Shown: positions 17,573-27,312 of the stretch, in pieces
Layout of the letters: every line of letters begins with the position of its first letter
Numbering within the stretch: the stretch's first letter is position 1
NCBI GenBank assembly: GCA_002433025.1
Contig: DJGZ01000044.1
Span: forward strand, 10,883-74,882
DNA from: Bacteroidales bacterium UBA5833
GTDB taxonomy: Bacteria; Bacteroidota; Bacteroidia; Bacteroidales; Lentimicrobiaceae
Length of the DNA: 64,000 nt
Direction of reading: 5' to 3'
The notes under the pieces: model-generated
Databases searched by the model: none
Seen by the model: the letters and a program-made list of their open reading frames with translations, nothing else
What the model was told of the DNA's origin: nothing
Program-made: the position numbers and the translations under genes

Positions 17573-18106
17573 TCAGTAAATGACTTTGTATGTTGCCTGA
17601 ACAAGACCTGAAGGGAAGCTCCCGGCCTGCTGAAGTTCTAATTTCACGGGATGCAGCCCTTCCCTGAAAAGAGGGATTCCACTGCCCAGAAGTATCGGAA
17701 TTGTTGAAATACAGATGCTGTCGAGCAGGCGGCTGTTTAACAGTTCACCGATCATTTGCGGGCCTCCCTCAATCTGTATGTCCTTTCCGGCCGATGATTT
17801 CAGCGCTCTGATAAGTTGGGTCAGGTTTCCGCTGTAATATACAACCGGTCCGGACTCCGGATTTCCGGAGGAGGATATCACATAAACCTGTTTTTCCTTA
17901 AACGGAGAAGAGGCACCATCTGAAGAGACTTTTTCCCAGGTGTTACGGCCGATAACGACAGTATCGGTTTCATCGGCGTAGACAGTATAACCATAATCTT
18001 CTCCTTCCCGTTCCACCAGATGCAAAAAGCTCAGGTCGTGATCCGGTCCGGCAATGTATCCATCGAGGCTGGTGGCAACAAACAGCCTTACTTTACGTGT
18101 GTGCAT
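17573..18106 (-). CDS. Dihydrofolate reductase-like (RibD C-terminal family) protein
   Basis: 177 residues with the reductase fold shared by DHFR and the RibD C-terminal domain: start RKVRLFVATSLDGYIAGPDHDLSFL, mid VVIGRNTWEKV, KDIQIEGGPQMIGELLNSRLLD and a PILLGSGIPLF loop. These proteins use NADPH to reduce pterin or ribosylamino-pyrimidine substrates, but stand-alone members outside folate and riboflavin operons rarely have a known substrate. Last gene of a five-gene leftward run; it starts only 2 bp after the M28 peptidase stop, so translation is probably coupled. Function beyond the fold is open. Confidence 0.88.
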   Translation of the reverse strand: MHTRKVRLFVATSLDGYIAGPDHDLSFLHLVEREGEDYGYTVYADETDTVVIGRNTWEKVSSDGASSPFKEKQVYVISSSGNPESGPVVYYSGNLTQLIRALKSSAGKDIQIEGGPQMIGELLNSRLLDSICISTIPILLGSGIPLFREGLHPVKLELQQAGSFPSGLVQATYKVIY

Positions 18107-18108
18107 AT

Positions 18109-19113
18109 TTACTTTGTTTCGTAAACAACAGTAATTACGGTGTGTCCGACCACCCTCAGTGTTTCCCTGCTGATGTGGCTCATATCATCATTTACGGTAT
18201 GCCACTGGTCAAAAAAGCCTTTTTCGCGGTCAGGATCATAATCAATGATATCGATGGTAGGAATCCGGATGATCTCATTGATATAAAGGTGGTCGTCAGT
18301 GATGCCGCCGGTTTTCCGGGTCAGGAAATAATTCTGGTAGCCCAGGCGGTGGGCTGTATTCCATACTTTGCGCATGATGTCGGGCGCGTAATACATAGAG
18401 GTTCCTTCCATGGTAAAAGCGGGACCGGCGGCGCCCACCATATCGAGCAATATGCCGAAACGCGCGGAATAGCCTGGCACATGTGGATTTCTGGCCCAGT
18501 ACTGTGATCCCAGCGCCCATGAGTCAGTGTTTCTTGCGGACCCTTCTTCGTGGTCGCCGTAATCTTCGGCATCGAACAGCACAATATCAACACCTGTGCC
18601 GGGATTATAAAGGCTCATTTGCCGGGCAATTTCAAGCAGCACACCAACGCCGCTTGCGCCGTCGTTGGCACCGGGGACAGGGTCGCGGCGCCTGGAGGGA
18701 TCGGGATCATGATCAGCCCAGGGCCTGGAGTCCCAGTGGGCACATAGCAGCACCCGTGAACGGTTATCCGGATTGAAGGAAGCAATGATGTTTCTGGCAT
18801 CGAGCATGGTGCCGTCAGAAGCCCTGAGCCTGGTTTGCTGCACGATCACTTCGGGTGTAAAACGTTTCAGTGTGCTTTCAAGCCAGGCGGCACAGGCTTT
18901 ATGGGCAGCGGAATTGGGCACCCGAGGCCCGAATGATACCTGCTTTTCAACATAATGGTAGGCCGAATCGGCATTGAATTCAGGGACAAAAACAGCAAGG
19001 GGTTCATTCCCTGTCGCTTTAGGCTCCGCTTTATTATTTTTCCGGTCTCCGCATGAAATCAAAAGCAAAAGTATAACTCCAAAAAATATGTGATGGTGGA
19101 TGTAAATTTTCAT
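18109..19113 (-). CDS. M28 family lipoprotein, glutaminyl cyclase-like
   Basis: 334 residues beginning with a lipoprotein signal (ILLLLISCG, Cys21). The zinc-site pattern of the M28 peptidase/glutaminyl cyclase group is complete: His in CAHWDSRPWAD, Asp in PGANDGASGVGVLLE, Glu in FDAEDYGDHEEG, Asp in LLDMVG and His in DQWHTVND. HWDSRPW and PGANDGASG closely resemble glutaminyl-peptide cyclotransferases, which convert N-terminal Gln to pyroglutamate on exported proteins; an aminopeptidase activity is the alternative. Lipidation places it on the periplasmic face of a membrane. It lies between the nitroreductase (18 bp upstream) and the reductase-like gene. Confidence 0.9.
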   Translation of the reverse strand: MKIYIHHHIFFGVILLLLISCGDRKNNKAEPKATGNEPLAVFVPEFNADSAYHYVEKQVSFGPRVPNSAAHKACAAWLESTLKRFTPEVIVQQTRLRASDGTMLDARNIIASFNPDNRSRVLLCAHWDSRPWADHDPDPSRRRDPVPGANDGASGVGVLLEIARQMSLYNPGTGVDIVLFDAEDYGDHEEGSARNTDSWALGSQYWARNPHVPGYSARFGILLDMVGAAGPAFTMEGTSMYYAPDIMRKVWNTAHRLGYQNYFLTRKTGGITDDHLYINEIIRIPTIDIIDYDPDREKGFFDQWHTVNDDMSHISRETLRVVGHTVITVVYETK

Positions 19114-19131
19114 TTAAGTCTGGTTTAATCA

Positions 19132-19728
19132 TCAGAAAATAGAAGAAGGCGTATTGAATTTTCCGCTGAAGACTGAATCTTTGGCTTTCCGTCTTTCCCT
19201 GGGAGAAGTTTCTGATGCCACAAGGTTCTTATGCAGGGATTCGGGTTTGCCGATATATCCAACTGCCACAACGGTAAGGGCTTCATGGGTGTCGGGGATG
19301 TTAAAAATTGTTTTGGCCAGCAACGGGTCAAATCCTCCCATCTGGTGTACGTACAATCCTTCTTCCATGGCCTGAAATGTAAGATGTGCAACAGCCTGAC
19401 CGAGGTCGTACTGGGCTGCTACATTGATTTCTCCTTTCTTGCCGATCTTATTGGCAACAGTCACAAACAGCATAGGTGCGCTGGTAGCCCAGAGCAGGTT
19501 AAATTCAACCAGTGTTCCGGTAATTTGTTCATAGGTGTCGTCGCCCTTCAGCCCCACAATAAAATACCATGGCTGAATGTTGGAAGCCGACGGCGCCCAT
19601 CGGGCGGCTTCGAAAAGGCTGCGGATTTTGTGTGGTTCAATGAACCGGTTGTTGAATGCCCTTGGCGACCATCTCTCTTTTAGCAAAGGATGAATCGGAA
19701 AGTCGTTTGAAGCAGTTTTTATACTCAT
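19132..19728 (-). CDS. Nitroreductase family flavoprotein
   Basis: 198 residues. FMN-binding features of the nitroreductase fold: LKERWSPRAFNNRFI at the start, FEAARWAPSASNIQPWYFIV (phosphate and flavin loop), a dimer helix around AQYDLGQAVAHLTFQAMEEGL, the HQMGGFDP loop, and VVAVGYIG near the end. Such enzymes use NAD(P)H to reduce quinones, nitro compounds or enones; the native substrate is unknown. ATG 19728 (MSIKT) was chosen over an upstream start because the preceding 15 codons look random. It follows the histidine kinase by 51 bp in the same direction, so the two-component pair may be co-transcribed with it. Confidence 0.92.
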   Translation of the reverse strand: MSIKTASNDFPIHPLLKERWSPRAFNNRFIEPHKIRSLFEAARWAPSASNIQPWYFIVGLKGDDTYEQITGTLVEFNLLWATSAPMLFVTVANKIGKKGEINVAAQYDLGQAVAHLTFQAMEEGLYVHQMGGFDPLLAKTIFNIPDTHEALTVVAVGYIGKPESLHKNLVASETSPRERRKAKDSVFSGKFNTPSSIF

Positions 19729-19779
19729 ATTGATGCGTTTGTCCTGATTGTTAATGGATGTCAGATGCTGCAATTTATC

Positions 19780-21135
19780 TCAGAAGGTCACTGTAAATAC
19801 GGTTCCCTCTCCGGGGGATGATTTTACAGTGACGGTACCTTTGTGCAGATGCATGATCTGGCGGGAGAGACTTAGTCCGATGCCGGAACCGTCTTTCTTG
19901 GAGGTAAAAAACGGCATGAAAATTTTGTCAAGAATATCGGGTTTGATTCCATGTCCGTTATCCGAGAAGTCAATGCTTACCCTGCCATTGTTGTTTGGCG
20001 AGGCAGTCACAGTGATCCGTGGTTCCGTTTTTTCTTTTACAGCATCGATGGCGTTTAGCAAAAGGTTGATAAATACCTGGTCGATAAGATCCGGGTCAGC
20101 GGTGATCATAAGGTCTTCAGGGAATACCCGGGGACTGCAGACAATGCCGAGCTGGTCCATTTTTGGTTTCAGCAGGGTATGGGCTCTGTCAAAAAGCTCT
20201 TTAACAGCGAAATACCTGAAATTGGGCCGGGGTATGCGGGTCAGGTTGCGGTAAGTTTCAACAAAATTGAGCAATCCTTCGCTCCGGCTCTGAATAGTCA
20301 CCAGTGCCTGATGGATGCTATCCAGGTCGTCTTCGTCAAGTTGGTGGATCTGCACACTTTTTTCACTTTCATCCAGCAAAATTTCACGTACTGTTGATGC
20401 CAGCGACGAAATCGGTGTGATCGAATTCATGATTTCATGTGTAAGCACCCTGATCAGTTTCTGCCACGATTCTATTTCTTTTTCTTCCAGTTCCGAGCTG
20501 ATGTTTTGCAAGGAAACCAGCAGAAATTCCTCCCCGCGCATCCTGAATTCAGTTGCATAAACCGAGATCTGAAGCAGCTCATTGTCAACAACCAGTTTGA
20601 TCAGCTGCCTGTCGCCGGCATTCATACTGAGCAACATCTCCGGCAGGGATGATTTGATCACGCTCAGGTCTCTGATGTGTTTAAGGTTGGAGATTTTCAA
20701 CAGACGTTTGATGGCATTGTTAAAGATATCCACCTTACCGTCCTTTCTGAAAGCGATGATGCCGATGCTGACATGCTGAACCACCGTGAGCAGGTAATTG
20801 TAGTGCTCTTCTTTTTCGGCCCTGTTTTTCCGGAATTCGCTGATAACTTCATTGAAAGCGCGGTTGAGCCCTTCGAAGCTTCTTCCCAGGTCTCTGTCGA
20901 AGAAGGAAGTGCTGAAATCGGAATGCCTGATGCTTTCAAGGAATTGGGTAAGTTTCCGGTTGGTACGTTCAATATACCGGATAAGCATGGCAACCTGAAT
21001 TACGGCCATAAATCCGGTAATCAGTGCCGTTACCCCCTGCTGTTCATTGCGTGCAAGGATTACCAGCAACAGCAGGTTGGCTGTGATCAGCAATACCCTG
21101 AAAATGACATTGATCCTGAATTTCTTAAAGCCCAT
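19780..21135 (-). CDS. Sensor histidine kinase, NtrY/AtoS-like
   Basis: 451 residues. Two N-terminal helices (about 10-27 and 34-50) with almost no loop between them anchor it in the inner membrane, so it has no real periplasmic sensor. A HAMP-like linker and a PAS-like domain follow (about 112-220, VSIGIIAFRKDGKVDIFN). The HisKA box VLTHEIMNSITP holds the phospho-acceptor His (about 233). The HATPase domain shows NLLLNAIDAV (N box), DNGHGI (G1) and GSGIGLSLSRQI (G2). Its ATG lies 11 bp inside the end of the regulator gene, so the pair is translationally coupled. It probably senses a cytoplasmic or membrane state and phosphorylates that regulator. Confidence 0.93.
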   Translation of the reverse strand: MGFKKFRINVIFRVLLITANLLLLVILARNEQQGVTALITGFMAVIQVAMLIRYIERTNRKLTQFLESIRHSDFSTSFFDRDLGRSFEGLNRAFNEVISEFRKNRAEKEEHYNYLLTVVQHVSIGIIAFRKDGKVDIFNNAIKRLLKISNLKHIRDLSVIKSSLPEMLLSMNAGDRQLIKLVVDNELLQISVYATEFRMRGEEFLLVSLQNISSELEEKEIESWQKLIRVLTHEIMNSITPISSLASTVREILLDESEKSVQIHQLDEDDLDSIHQALVTIQSRSEGLLNFVETYRNLTRIPRPNFRYFAVKELFDRAHTLLKPKMDQLGIVCSPRVFPEDLMITADPDLIDQVFINLLLNAIDAVKEKTEPRITVTASPNNNGRVSIDFSDNGHGIKPDILDKIFMPFFTSKKDGSGIGLSLSRQIMHLHKGTVTVKSSPGEGTVFTVTF

Positions 21136-22504
21136 GTTTCTCTATTCTGCGATAAAGTGAGGCTCTGGTCAGTCCGAGTTCTTTGGCGGCTTTGCTGATG
21201 TTTCCACCGTGTTTGTCGATCACCCGGCGGATCAGCAGTTTTTCCCTTTCTTCGAGGTTGGTGATATCATCCGACTCATCGGACTGACTACCATCTTCTA
21301 TCTGTGAGAGGAAGAAATCCTGCGGTTGAAGGATATTGCTTTCGCTGAGGATTACGGCCCGTTCCACCGCATGCTGAAGTTCCCTGATGTTACCCGGCCA
21401 GCTGTGTTTTTCCAGCCGCCGGATGGTTGTCGGGTTGATTCTTTTGAGCGGCATTTTATATTTTTTGCAGTAGATCACCAGAAAGTGCTCCACAAGTTGC
21501 TGGATATCCTCAAGTCTTTCGCGCAGGGGTGGCAGCAGAATTTCCACGGTATTGATGCGGTAAAGCAGGTCCTGACGGAACTTGTTTTCATTCACCATCT
21601 GATATAAAGGCATATTTGTCGCGCATATCAGCCTGACATCGATCGGAATCTCGCGGTTGGTCCCCAGCCTTACCACTTTCCTGTTCTGAAGCACGCTTAG
21701 CAGCTTCGACTGCAGGTTAAAGGAAAGATTTCCTATTTCATCAAGAAAAACAGTCCCTTTATTGGCTGCTTCAAAACGTCCGGCCCGGTCTTCCTTGGCA
21801 TCGGTAAAGGCGCCTTTCTTAAATCCGAAAAGTTCGCTTTCGAAAAGCGTTTCACTGATTGCGCCCAGGTCAACACTGATAAAAACCTCATCGCGGCGCG
21901 ACGATGCTTTGTGAATGGCCCGGGCAATCAGTTCCTTACCCGTTCCGTTTTCTCCGAGAATCAATACATTGGCTTCTGTTTTGGCCACTTTCTCAACAGT
22001 GGCCATCACCTTCTGCATGGCAGGCGATTGGCCGATCAGATTACCATAAGCCTGATCCTGGTTGGCGATCAGCACTTTTTGTTTGCTCTTCAGGTCTTCA
22101 ATTTCTTCCTTATTGTGCCTTACTTTAAGGTTGGCCGTAATGGTGGCCAGCAGTTTCTTATTGTCCCAGGGTTTCAGGATAAAATTGGTAGCGCCTTCTT
22201 TTATCCCCTGCACGGCCAGCTCAATATCGCCGTAACCGGTAATAAAAATAACCACGGCCAGAGGATCAATTTCAATGATCTTATTCAGCCAGTGAAATCC
22301 TTCCTTTCCGCTGGTCGCATCACGGGAGAAATTCATATCCAGCAGAATAAGATCATAGCTCTCATTCTTCATGATGGCAGGTATATTCTCCGGATTTTTC
22401 TCCGTATGAACAATATTGAAGTGCTGTTTCAGAAAAAGCCTTGCTGCCAGCAATACGTCCTGATCATCGTCAACAATCAGGATTTTAGCGTCAATCTTAC
22501 TCAT
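21125..22504 (-). CDS. Sigma-54-dependent response regulator, NtrC family
   Basis: 459 residues. Receiver domain with Asp56 in LILLDMNF, then an AAA+ core: Walker A GENGTGKE, the sigma-54 contact loop GAFTDA (textbook GAFTGA), Walker B KGTVFLDEIGNL, and R-fingers in FRQDLLYRIN. It ends in a Fis-type helix-turn-helix (GNISKAAKELGLTRASLYRR). When phosphorylated it should open sigma-54 promoters. It is divergently placed from the HlyD/ABC operon, a common Bacteroidota arrangement in which the regulator controls its neighbour. The start is ATG 22504; the TTG just before it is less likely. The intergenic region holds a perfect 20 bp inverted repeat (22717) and a weak -24/-12 site (22821), which are candidate targets. 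Confidence 0.95.
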   Translation of the reverse strand: MSKIDAKILIVDDDQDVLLAARLFLKQHFNIVHTEKNPENIPAIMKNESYDLILLDMNFSRDATSGKEGFHWLNKIIEIDPLAVVIFITGYGDIELAVQGIKEGATNFILKPWDNKKLLATITANLKVRHNKEEIEDLKSKQKVLIANQDQAYGNLIGQSPAMQKVMATVEKVAKTEANVLILGENGTGKELIARAIHKASSRRDEVFISVDLGAISETLFESELFGFKKGAFTDAKEDRAGRFEAANKGTVFLDEIGNLSFNLQSKLLSVLQNRKVVRLGTNREIPIDVRLICATNMPLYQMVNENKFRQDLLYRINTVEILLPPLRERLEDIQQLVEHFLVIYCKKYKMPLKRINPTTIRRLEKHSWPGNIRELQHAVERAVILSESNILQPQDFFLSQIEDGSQSDESDDITNLEEREKLLIRRVIDKHGGNISKAAKELGLTRASLYRRIEKHGL

Positions 22505-22716
22505 CAATTGTTTTTTTTTAGTTCTTTGCCTTGGTTAGTCCGGCTTTTAAAGAGGGGAGGCCGGGGTAAACTTCTATTGGAATCTTGAACAGGATCGTTT
22601 CCCCAAACCGGCATGCTGCAACAACTGATCCTGATGAAATTATGGCGTAAAGCAACCGGCAGTTGTTCCTGTTCCTGATCGGCTTGTAACTGACCCGGCA
22701 GGTTGCTAAGGTATGA

Positions 22717-22736
22717 AATGTTCGGAAACGAACATT
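22717..22736. promoter_or_regulatory. Inverted repeat, candidate NtrC-type binding site
   Basis: AATGTTCG, spacer GAAA, CGAACATT: 8 bp arms without mismatch. It lies between the divergent regulator and export operon, 85 bp upstream of a -24-like element, a typical distance for a sigma-54 enhancer site. Confidence 0.5.
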
Positions 22737-22820
22737 GAAAAGAACGGCTTTGAACAGCATTAAATTGTTAAAATTTTCTAAAAATTTTTATTTTACTGAT
22801 AAATAGTGTGTTATAATTAG

Positions 22821-22836
22821 TGGCATGGAATTAGTA
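22821..22836 (+). promoter_or_regulatory. Weak sigma-54 -24/-12-like promoter of the HlyD operon
   Basis: TGGCATGGAATTAGTA: the -24 half matches TGGCAYG well, but the -12 half has GT where GC is expected. It would place transcription about 15 bp before the ATG at 22864. Reported because the neighbouring regulator is sigma-54 dependent. Confidence 0.28.
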
Positions 22837-22863
22837 ACACCGGTTTCAGCATAACTGGAATTT

Positions 22864-24117
22864 ATGGACAGGATCATAGAAAAGAAGCGATGGACTCCCG
22901 GCAGGATTGCCGCAATTGCGGGAATAGTCATGTTGGCGATACTGATTTTGTGGGTATTTGTTTTCAGGGACAACCGCAGCAGGTTGTATGTGGAATATAA
23001 CCAACTCAGTATAGCTGCAGTTGAAAAGAGCAGATTTCAGGAGTTTATCCCTGTTGACGGCATTGTTTTCCCGAGGAATACGGTTTATATTGACGCCGTT
23101 CAGGGCGGGATTGTTGAAGAGATTTACGTTGAAGACGGCGCCATTCTTAAGAAAGGGGATCCCATACTCAGGCTTTCAAATGCCAATATGGAGCTGAGTT
23201 ATATGGATCAGGAGACCCGGATGTATGATGCCATCAACAACCTGGCCAATACCAGGATCAGCCTGGAGCAGTTGAAATACGTCAGGCAGAAAGAAATTAC
23301 CCAGCTTAACTATGAAATTGACAGACTCAAAACGGATTTTGGCCGTAAAGAACAATTCCATAAGGATAAACTGATTTCAGAAAAGGAATTTGAGGATGCC
23401 CGCCGCGACTACCAGTATTCACTGAAGCAGCTGGAGATCGCGCTGAACCTGAAAAGGCTTGACTCCATTTCTGGCGTTTCGCAGGGTAAGCAGATTTCAT
23501 TGTCAATGGAGCGGATGAATAATAATCTGGCCTTACTGAAAAAGAACATGGATAATATGACCATCAAATCGCCGGTTGATGGTAAACTTTCCTCATTTCT
23601 GGTGGAGATAGGACAAACAAAAGTTTCCGGGGAGCACCTTGGCCAGATTGATATGATGGACGGCATCAAACTCAGGGCAAACATTGATGAAAGGTATATC
23701 TCCCGTGTTTTTACCGGCCAGGAGGCATCGTGCGATATAGGGAATAAAACATTCGAGCTTGAAATATCGAAGATATATACAAATGTTTCCGGCGGTACTT
23801 TTCAGGTTGACCTTTTATTTAAGGATGAAGAGCCTGCTGAAGTAAAACGTGGCCAGACCATTCAGCTGAAGGTGAAATTCTCGGGAGCCTCCGATGCCCT
23901 TATCCTGCGCAGGGGCGGATTTTTCCAGGAAACCGGCGGCAACTGGATTTATGTGCTTGATCCGTCAGAACAATACGCAGTGAAGCGCAGTATCAGAATT
24001 GGCAGGCAGAATGCAACCCATTATGAGGTGCTTGAAGGACTTGAGGCCGGCGAGAAGGTCATTGTTTCGTCATACAGTAACTTTAACTCGAGAGAGAAAC
24101 TAATTTTCAGAAAATAA
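22864..24117 (+). CDS. HlyD/MacA-type periplasmic adaptor
   Basis: 417 residues. One N-terminal membrane helix (about 15-36, IAAIAGIVMLAILILWVFVF) anchors it in the inner membrane. Then come a barrel-sandwich (lipoyl-like) half-motif, an alpha-helical hairpin rich in Gln/Glu/Arg/Lys (about 105-200), the second lipoyl half (MTIKSPVDGKLSSFLVEIGQ) and beta-barrel domains ending in GLEAGEKVIVSS. Such adaptors bridge an inner-membrane MacB-type ABC complex and an outer-membrane channel. The ATPase and permease follow 33 and 51 bp apart, giving a complete inner-membrane export module. No outer-membrane TolC-like gene is in the window. Confidence 0.92.
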   Translation: MDRIIEKKRWTPGRIAAIAGIVMLAILILWVFVFRDNRSRLYVEYNQLSIAAVEKSRFQEFIPVDGIVFPRNTVYIDAVQGGIVEEIYVEDGAILKKGDPILRLSNANMELSYMDQETRMYDAINNLANTRISLEQLKYVRQKEITQLNYEIDRLKTDFGRKEQFHKDKLISEKEFEDARRDYQYSLKQLEIALNLKRLDSISGVSQGKQISLSMERMNNNLALLKKNMDNMTIKSPVDGKLSSFLVEIGQTKVSGEHLGQIDMMDGIKLRANIDERYISRVFTGQEASCDIGNKTFELEISKIYTNVSGGTFQVDLLFKDEEPAEVKRGQTIQLKVKFSGASDALILRRGGFFQETGGNWIYVLDPSEQYAVKRSIRIGRQNATHYEVLEGLEAGEKVIVSSYSNFNSREKLIFRK

Positions 24118-24150
24118 ATCATTCAGGAAACGCTCTAAAACTTTAATACT

Positions 24151-24852
24151 ATGCTCAAAACGGTAAATCTCTCCAAAATTTTCAGGACAGACGAAGTGGA
24201 AACCACTGCATTGAATAAGGTTTCTTTTGAAATCAATAAGGGTGAGTTTGTCGCCATTATGGGGCCTTCGGGTTGCGGAAAGTCGACATTGTTAAATATT
24301 CTGGGGCTGTTGGATAATCCGACAGAGGGAGAGTATTATTTCCTTGGCAGGGAGGTTTCAGGGTTTACCGAGAAGCAGCGCGCCAATACCCGGAAGCAGA
24401 ACATCGGTTTTGTTTTTCAGAATTTTAATCTGATTGACGAACTGAATGTATATGAAAATGTTGAATTGCCGCTGATTTATCTTGGCCTGAGCTCGTCAGA
24501 GCGTAAACGCAGGGTTGAATCGGCCCTTGAACAGATGCAGATTATGCACCGCCGCAAGCATTTCCCGCTTCAGTTATCGGGTGGTCAGCAGCAGCGCGTG
24601 GCTGTCGCCAGGGCGGTAGTGGCAAATCCGCACCTGATACTCGCCGATGAACCTACCGGTAACCTTGATTCGGCACACGGAGAAGAGGTGATGAACCTGC
24701 TGGCCTCGCTCAACCAGAACGGGACTACCATCATTATGGTGACTCACTCGCAGCGAGATGCCGAGTATGCGCAGCGAATCATCAGGCTGTTTGACGGGCA
24801 GGTGATCAACGAGAACATCAAAGCCGGTAAGGTTGAACCCGGTACCCTGTAA
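24151..24852 (+). CDS. ABC transporter ATP-binding protein, LolD/MacB type
   Basis: 233 residues with all nucleotide-binding motifs: Walker [11 protein letters not shown]-loop VFQNFNLI, signature [14 protein letters not shown], Walker [14 protein letters not shown] and switch His in [11 protein letters not shown]. The NLD after Walker B and the lack of other domains place it with LolD/MacB/FtsE ATPases, which power FtsX-type permeases by mechanotransmission rather than classic import. It lies between the adaptor and the permease, all in one direction, so the three form one transporter. Confidence 0.96.
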   Translation: MLKTVNLSKIFRTDEVETTALNKVSFEINKGEFVAIMGPSGCGKSTLLNILGLLDNPTEGEYYFLGREVSGFTEKQRANTRKQNIGFVFQNFNLIDELNVYENVELPLIYLGLSSSERKRRVESALEQMQIMHRRKHFPLQLSGGQQQRVAVARAVVANPHLILADEPTGNLDSAHGEEVMNLLASLNQNGTTIIMVTHSQRDAEYAQRIIRLFDGQVINENIKAGKVEPGTL

Positions 24853-24903
24853 GGGATTTTCCTTTTAGTATTGATTTCCCGGCTTTCACTAAATACCTGA
24901 ACC

Positions 24904-27312
24904 ATGTTTGCCAATTACCTGAAGACTGCGCTGCGCAGCCTGATGCGCCAGAAGAATTACGCCCTGATTAATCTTGCCGGGCTCTCGTTCGGGATTGCAG
25001 CATTTATCCTGATCATGCTCTATGTGCAGCATGAACTGAAATTCGACGACCACCTGAGTAAACGTGACCGGATTTTCCGGGTGGTTGAAATTCAGAATGA
25101 GCCGGGTGTTGGTGAACAGCATGTAGCCATTACCATGGGACCGCTTGCCCAGGCGATGCTCAGTGATTTTCCTCAGGTTAAGAATGCGGTCAGACTGATG
25201 AGCGCCTTTAATGTAACTGCTGTCAGTTACGGTGAAAAGTCATTCAGGGAGGACCACCTTTATTATGCCGACCCCTCAGTAATCGATATGTTCGATATTA
25301 CTTTCATTTACGGAGATCCGGCCACCGCGCTGAAGGAACCACGAAGCGTGATATTATCGGAGAAAACTGCGGTAAAGTACTTCGGCGATGCCACGAAAGC
25401 CACCGGAAGTAACCTTTTATTTGACAAGACCAGTTTTACGGTTACGGGGGTAATGGAAGATCAGCCTGAGACCACCCACTTTTTCTTTGATATGCTGATG
25501 CCGATAGCCACTGCTGAGGCATTGCCCGGTTTTGAATGGATGAAGGGCTGGGGTTCCAATTCGCTGGTAACCTATGTGGAATTGGACAGGACTTCTTCGG
25601 CAGAAGAAGTAAACAGGGGATTCGACGATTTTCTGAAGCGGCATGTCTTTAGCCAGCCAGATGGGTGGCAGTACCTTGAAATGTATCTTCAGCCGTTGAA
25701 CGAAGTGTACCTGAAATCAGGTCATATCAAATTTCAGAATGTTTCAGCCATGGGCGATGCTTCCATGGTAAATGTTTTTATCGTGATTTCGGTGCTGATT
25801 CTGTTGATTGCCTGCGTTAATTTTATCAATATATCCATTGCGCGTTCCGTCAAGCGCTCGCGTGAAGTAGGTATGCGTAAAGTGCTGGGTGCGGGCAGAG
25901 GCAGTCTTATTGTTCAGTTTATCAGCGAGTCAGCCATTATTACCCTTGCTTCTGTATTGATTGCCATTGGAATCGTGGAACTGGCCCTTCCTGAATTAAA
26001 TAAAATGCTTGGCACTTCCTTCAGCATAAATTTCGTTTCGAATCCTTTGTTTAATGTTGGCTTGCTGTTCCTTTTTATACTGATCAGCCTGGTCTCAGGG
26101 TCTTACCCGGCATTCTACCTTTCACGCCTGCATCCGATAGCTGTGCTGAGGGGCATTTCGGGGAGATCAGGCACCGGCAAGGGCTTGCTGAGTAAATTTC
26201 TGGTTGTTTTTCAGTTTATTATTTCCGTCGGGCTGTTGCTTGCCGTTTTTGTTATTCACGATCAGGTTAATTTTATCAGAAACAAGGACCTGGGTATTCA
26301 GTATGTTAACAGGTTGTATGTGGGCTTTGGCGAATCAGGATATGAAAAAATCCGGGTTATCAAGCAGGAACTCATGCAGCACCCGGCAATACAACAGGTT
26401 TCGGGATGTTCTTATGTAAATGGGGTGGCCGGGAGCCAGGGGCCGGTATTTGTTGATGATTCAGCCAATACCAAACTGTATGTAAGATATGGCTTTGTGG
26501 ATGATGATTTTTTCAGTACAATGGACGTTCAGTTTACCGATGGCCGCAATTTCAATGGTTTGCAGTCAGGGGATATCAACAGGGCGGTAATCGTGAACCA
26601 GGCTACCGTTAATGCATTGGGATGGGATAACGCCCTGGGGCGGAAGTTTGTGTTCCCCCAGTCTGCTGATTCTTCAGGGAAGGCTGAAATTATTGGTGTA
26701 GTGAAGGATTATCATTATTATTCATTACGCAGCCCTATAGAACCTGCCGTATGGATTTGGCAGCCGGAACGGTTCAAGGGCGTTGTTATTAAATATGCCG
26801 GCAGTGGCAAAAAGGATGAGATCAGAAGTTTTATTGAATCCAGATGGGCTTCCGTTTATCCCGGATTGCCGGTTCAGATTATGGAGGCCCCCAATTATCT
26901 TACACAGAATTACAAAGGCGATCAAACCACCTTTACCCTTTTCATTTATTTTACCATGGTTTCATTGCTGCTTTCCTGTCTTGGTCTGTTCGGCCTCACT
27001 TCATTGCTCATTGAGCAGAGAACCAGAGTGATCGGCATCAGAAAGGTGATGGGTGGAACGGTTTCCCAGATTACCGTTCATCTGGTTAAAGATTATCTTT
27101 TGCTTGTATTTATTGCCGGGATTATCGCCTTGCCGGCCGGTTATATATTGCTTCAGAAACAATTGGATGAGTTCGCCTACCATATCACAATCAATGTAAT
27201 CCATTTGATTGTACCTGTTGTACTGGCATTGCTGATCGCCTTTTTAACTATTGTTTTTAAAGCTTACAAAGCGGCAAATGCCAATCCGGTTATAGCCCTG
27301 AAGTACGAATAG
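24904..27312 (+). CDS. ABC transporter permease, double FtsX/MacB type
   Basis: 802 residues: helix 1 (GLSFGIAAFILIMLYV), a large MacB periplasmic core domain, an FtsX block (VFIVISVLILLIACVNFINISI, SREVGMRKVLGAGRG), a second periplasmic domain, and a second FtsX block (MVSLLLSCLGLFGL, TRVIGIRKVMGGTVSQI) with closing helices. It is the membrane partner of the preceding ATPase and adaptor. Same architecture as the truncated permease at the left edge; the two are paralogues. Likely exports a peptide, lipid or small toxic compound under control of the divergent two-component system; the substrate is not readable from sequence. Confidence 0.94.
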   Translation: MFANYLKTALRSLMRQKNYALINLAGLSFGIAAFILIMLYVQHELKFDDHLSKRDRIFRVVEIQNEPGVGEQHVAITMGPLAQAMLSDFPQVKNAVRLMSAFNVTAVSYGEKSFREDHLYYADPSVIDMFDITFIYGDPATALKEPRSVILSEKTAVKYFGDATKATGSNLLFDKTSFTVTGVMEDQPETTHFFFDMLMPIATAEALPGFEWMKGWGSNSLVTYVELDRTSSAEEVNRGFDDFLKRHVFSQPDGWQYLEMYLQPLNEVYLKSGHIKFQNVSAMGDASMVNVFIVISVLILLIACVNFINISIARSVKRSREVGMRKVLGAGRGSLIVQFISESAIITLASVLIAIGIVELALPELNKMLGTSFSINFVSNPLFNVGLLFLFILISLVSGSYPAFYLSRLHPIAVLRGISGRSGTGKGLLSKFLVVFQFIISVGLLLAVFVIHDQVNFIRNKDLGIQYVNRLYVGFGESGYEKIRVIKQELMQHPAIQQVSGCSYVNGVAGSQGPVFVDDSANTKLYVRYGFVDDDFFSTMDVQFTDGRNFNGLQSGDINRAVIVNQATVNALGWDNALGRKFVFPQSADSSGKAEIIGVVKDYHYYSLRSPIEPAVWIWQPERFKGVVIKYAGSGKKDEIRSFIESRWASVYPGLPVQIMEAPNYLTQNYKGDQTTFTLFIYFTMVSLLLSCLGLFGLTSLLIEQRTRVIGIRKVMGGTVSQITVHLVKDYLLLVFIAGIIALPAGYILLQKQLDEFAYHITINVIHLIVPVVLALLIAFLTIVFKAYKAANANPVIALKYE

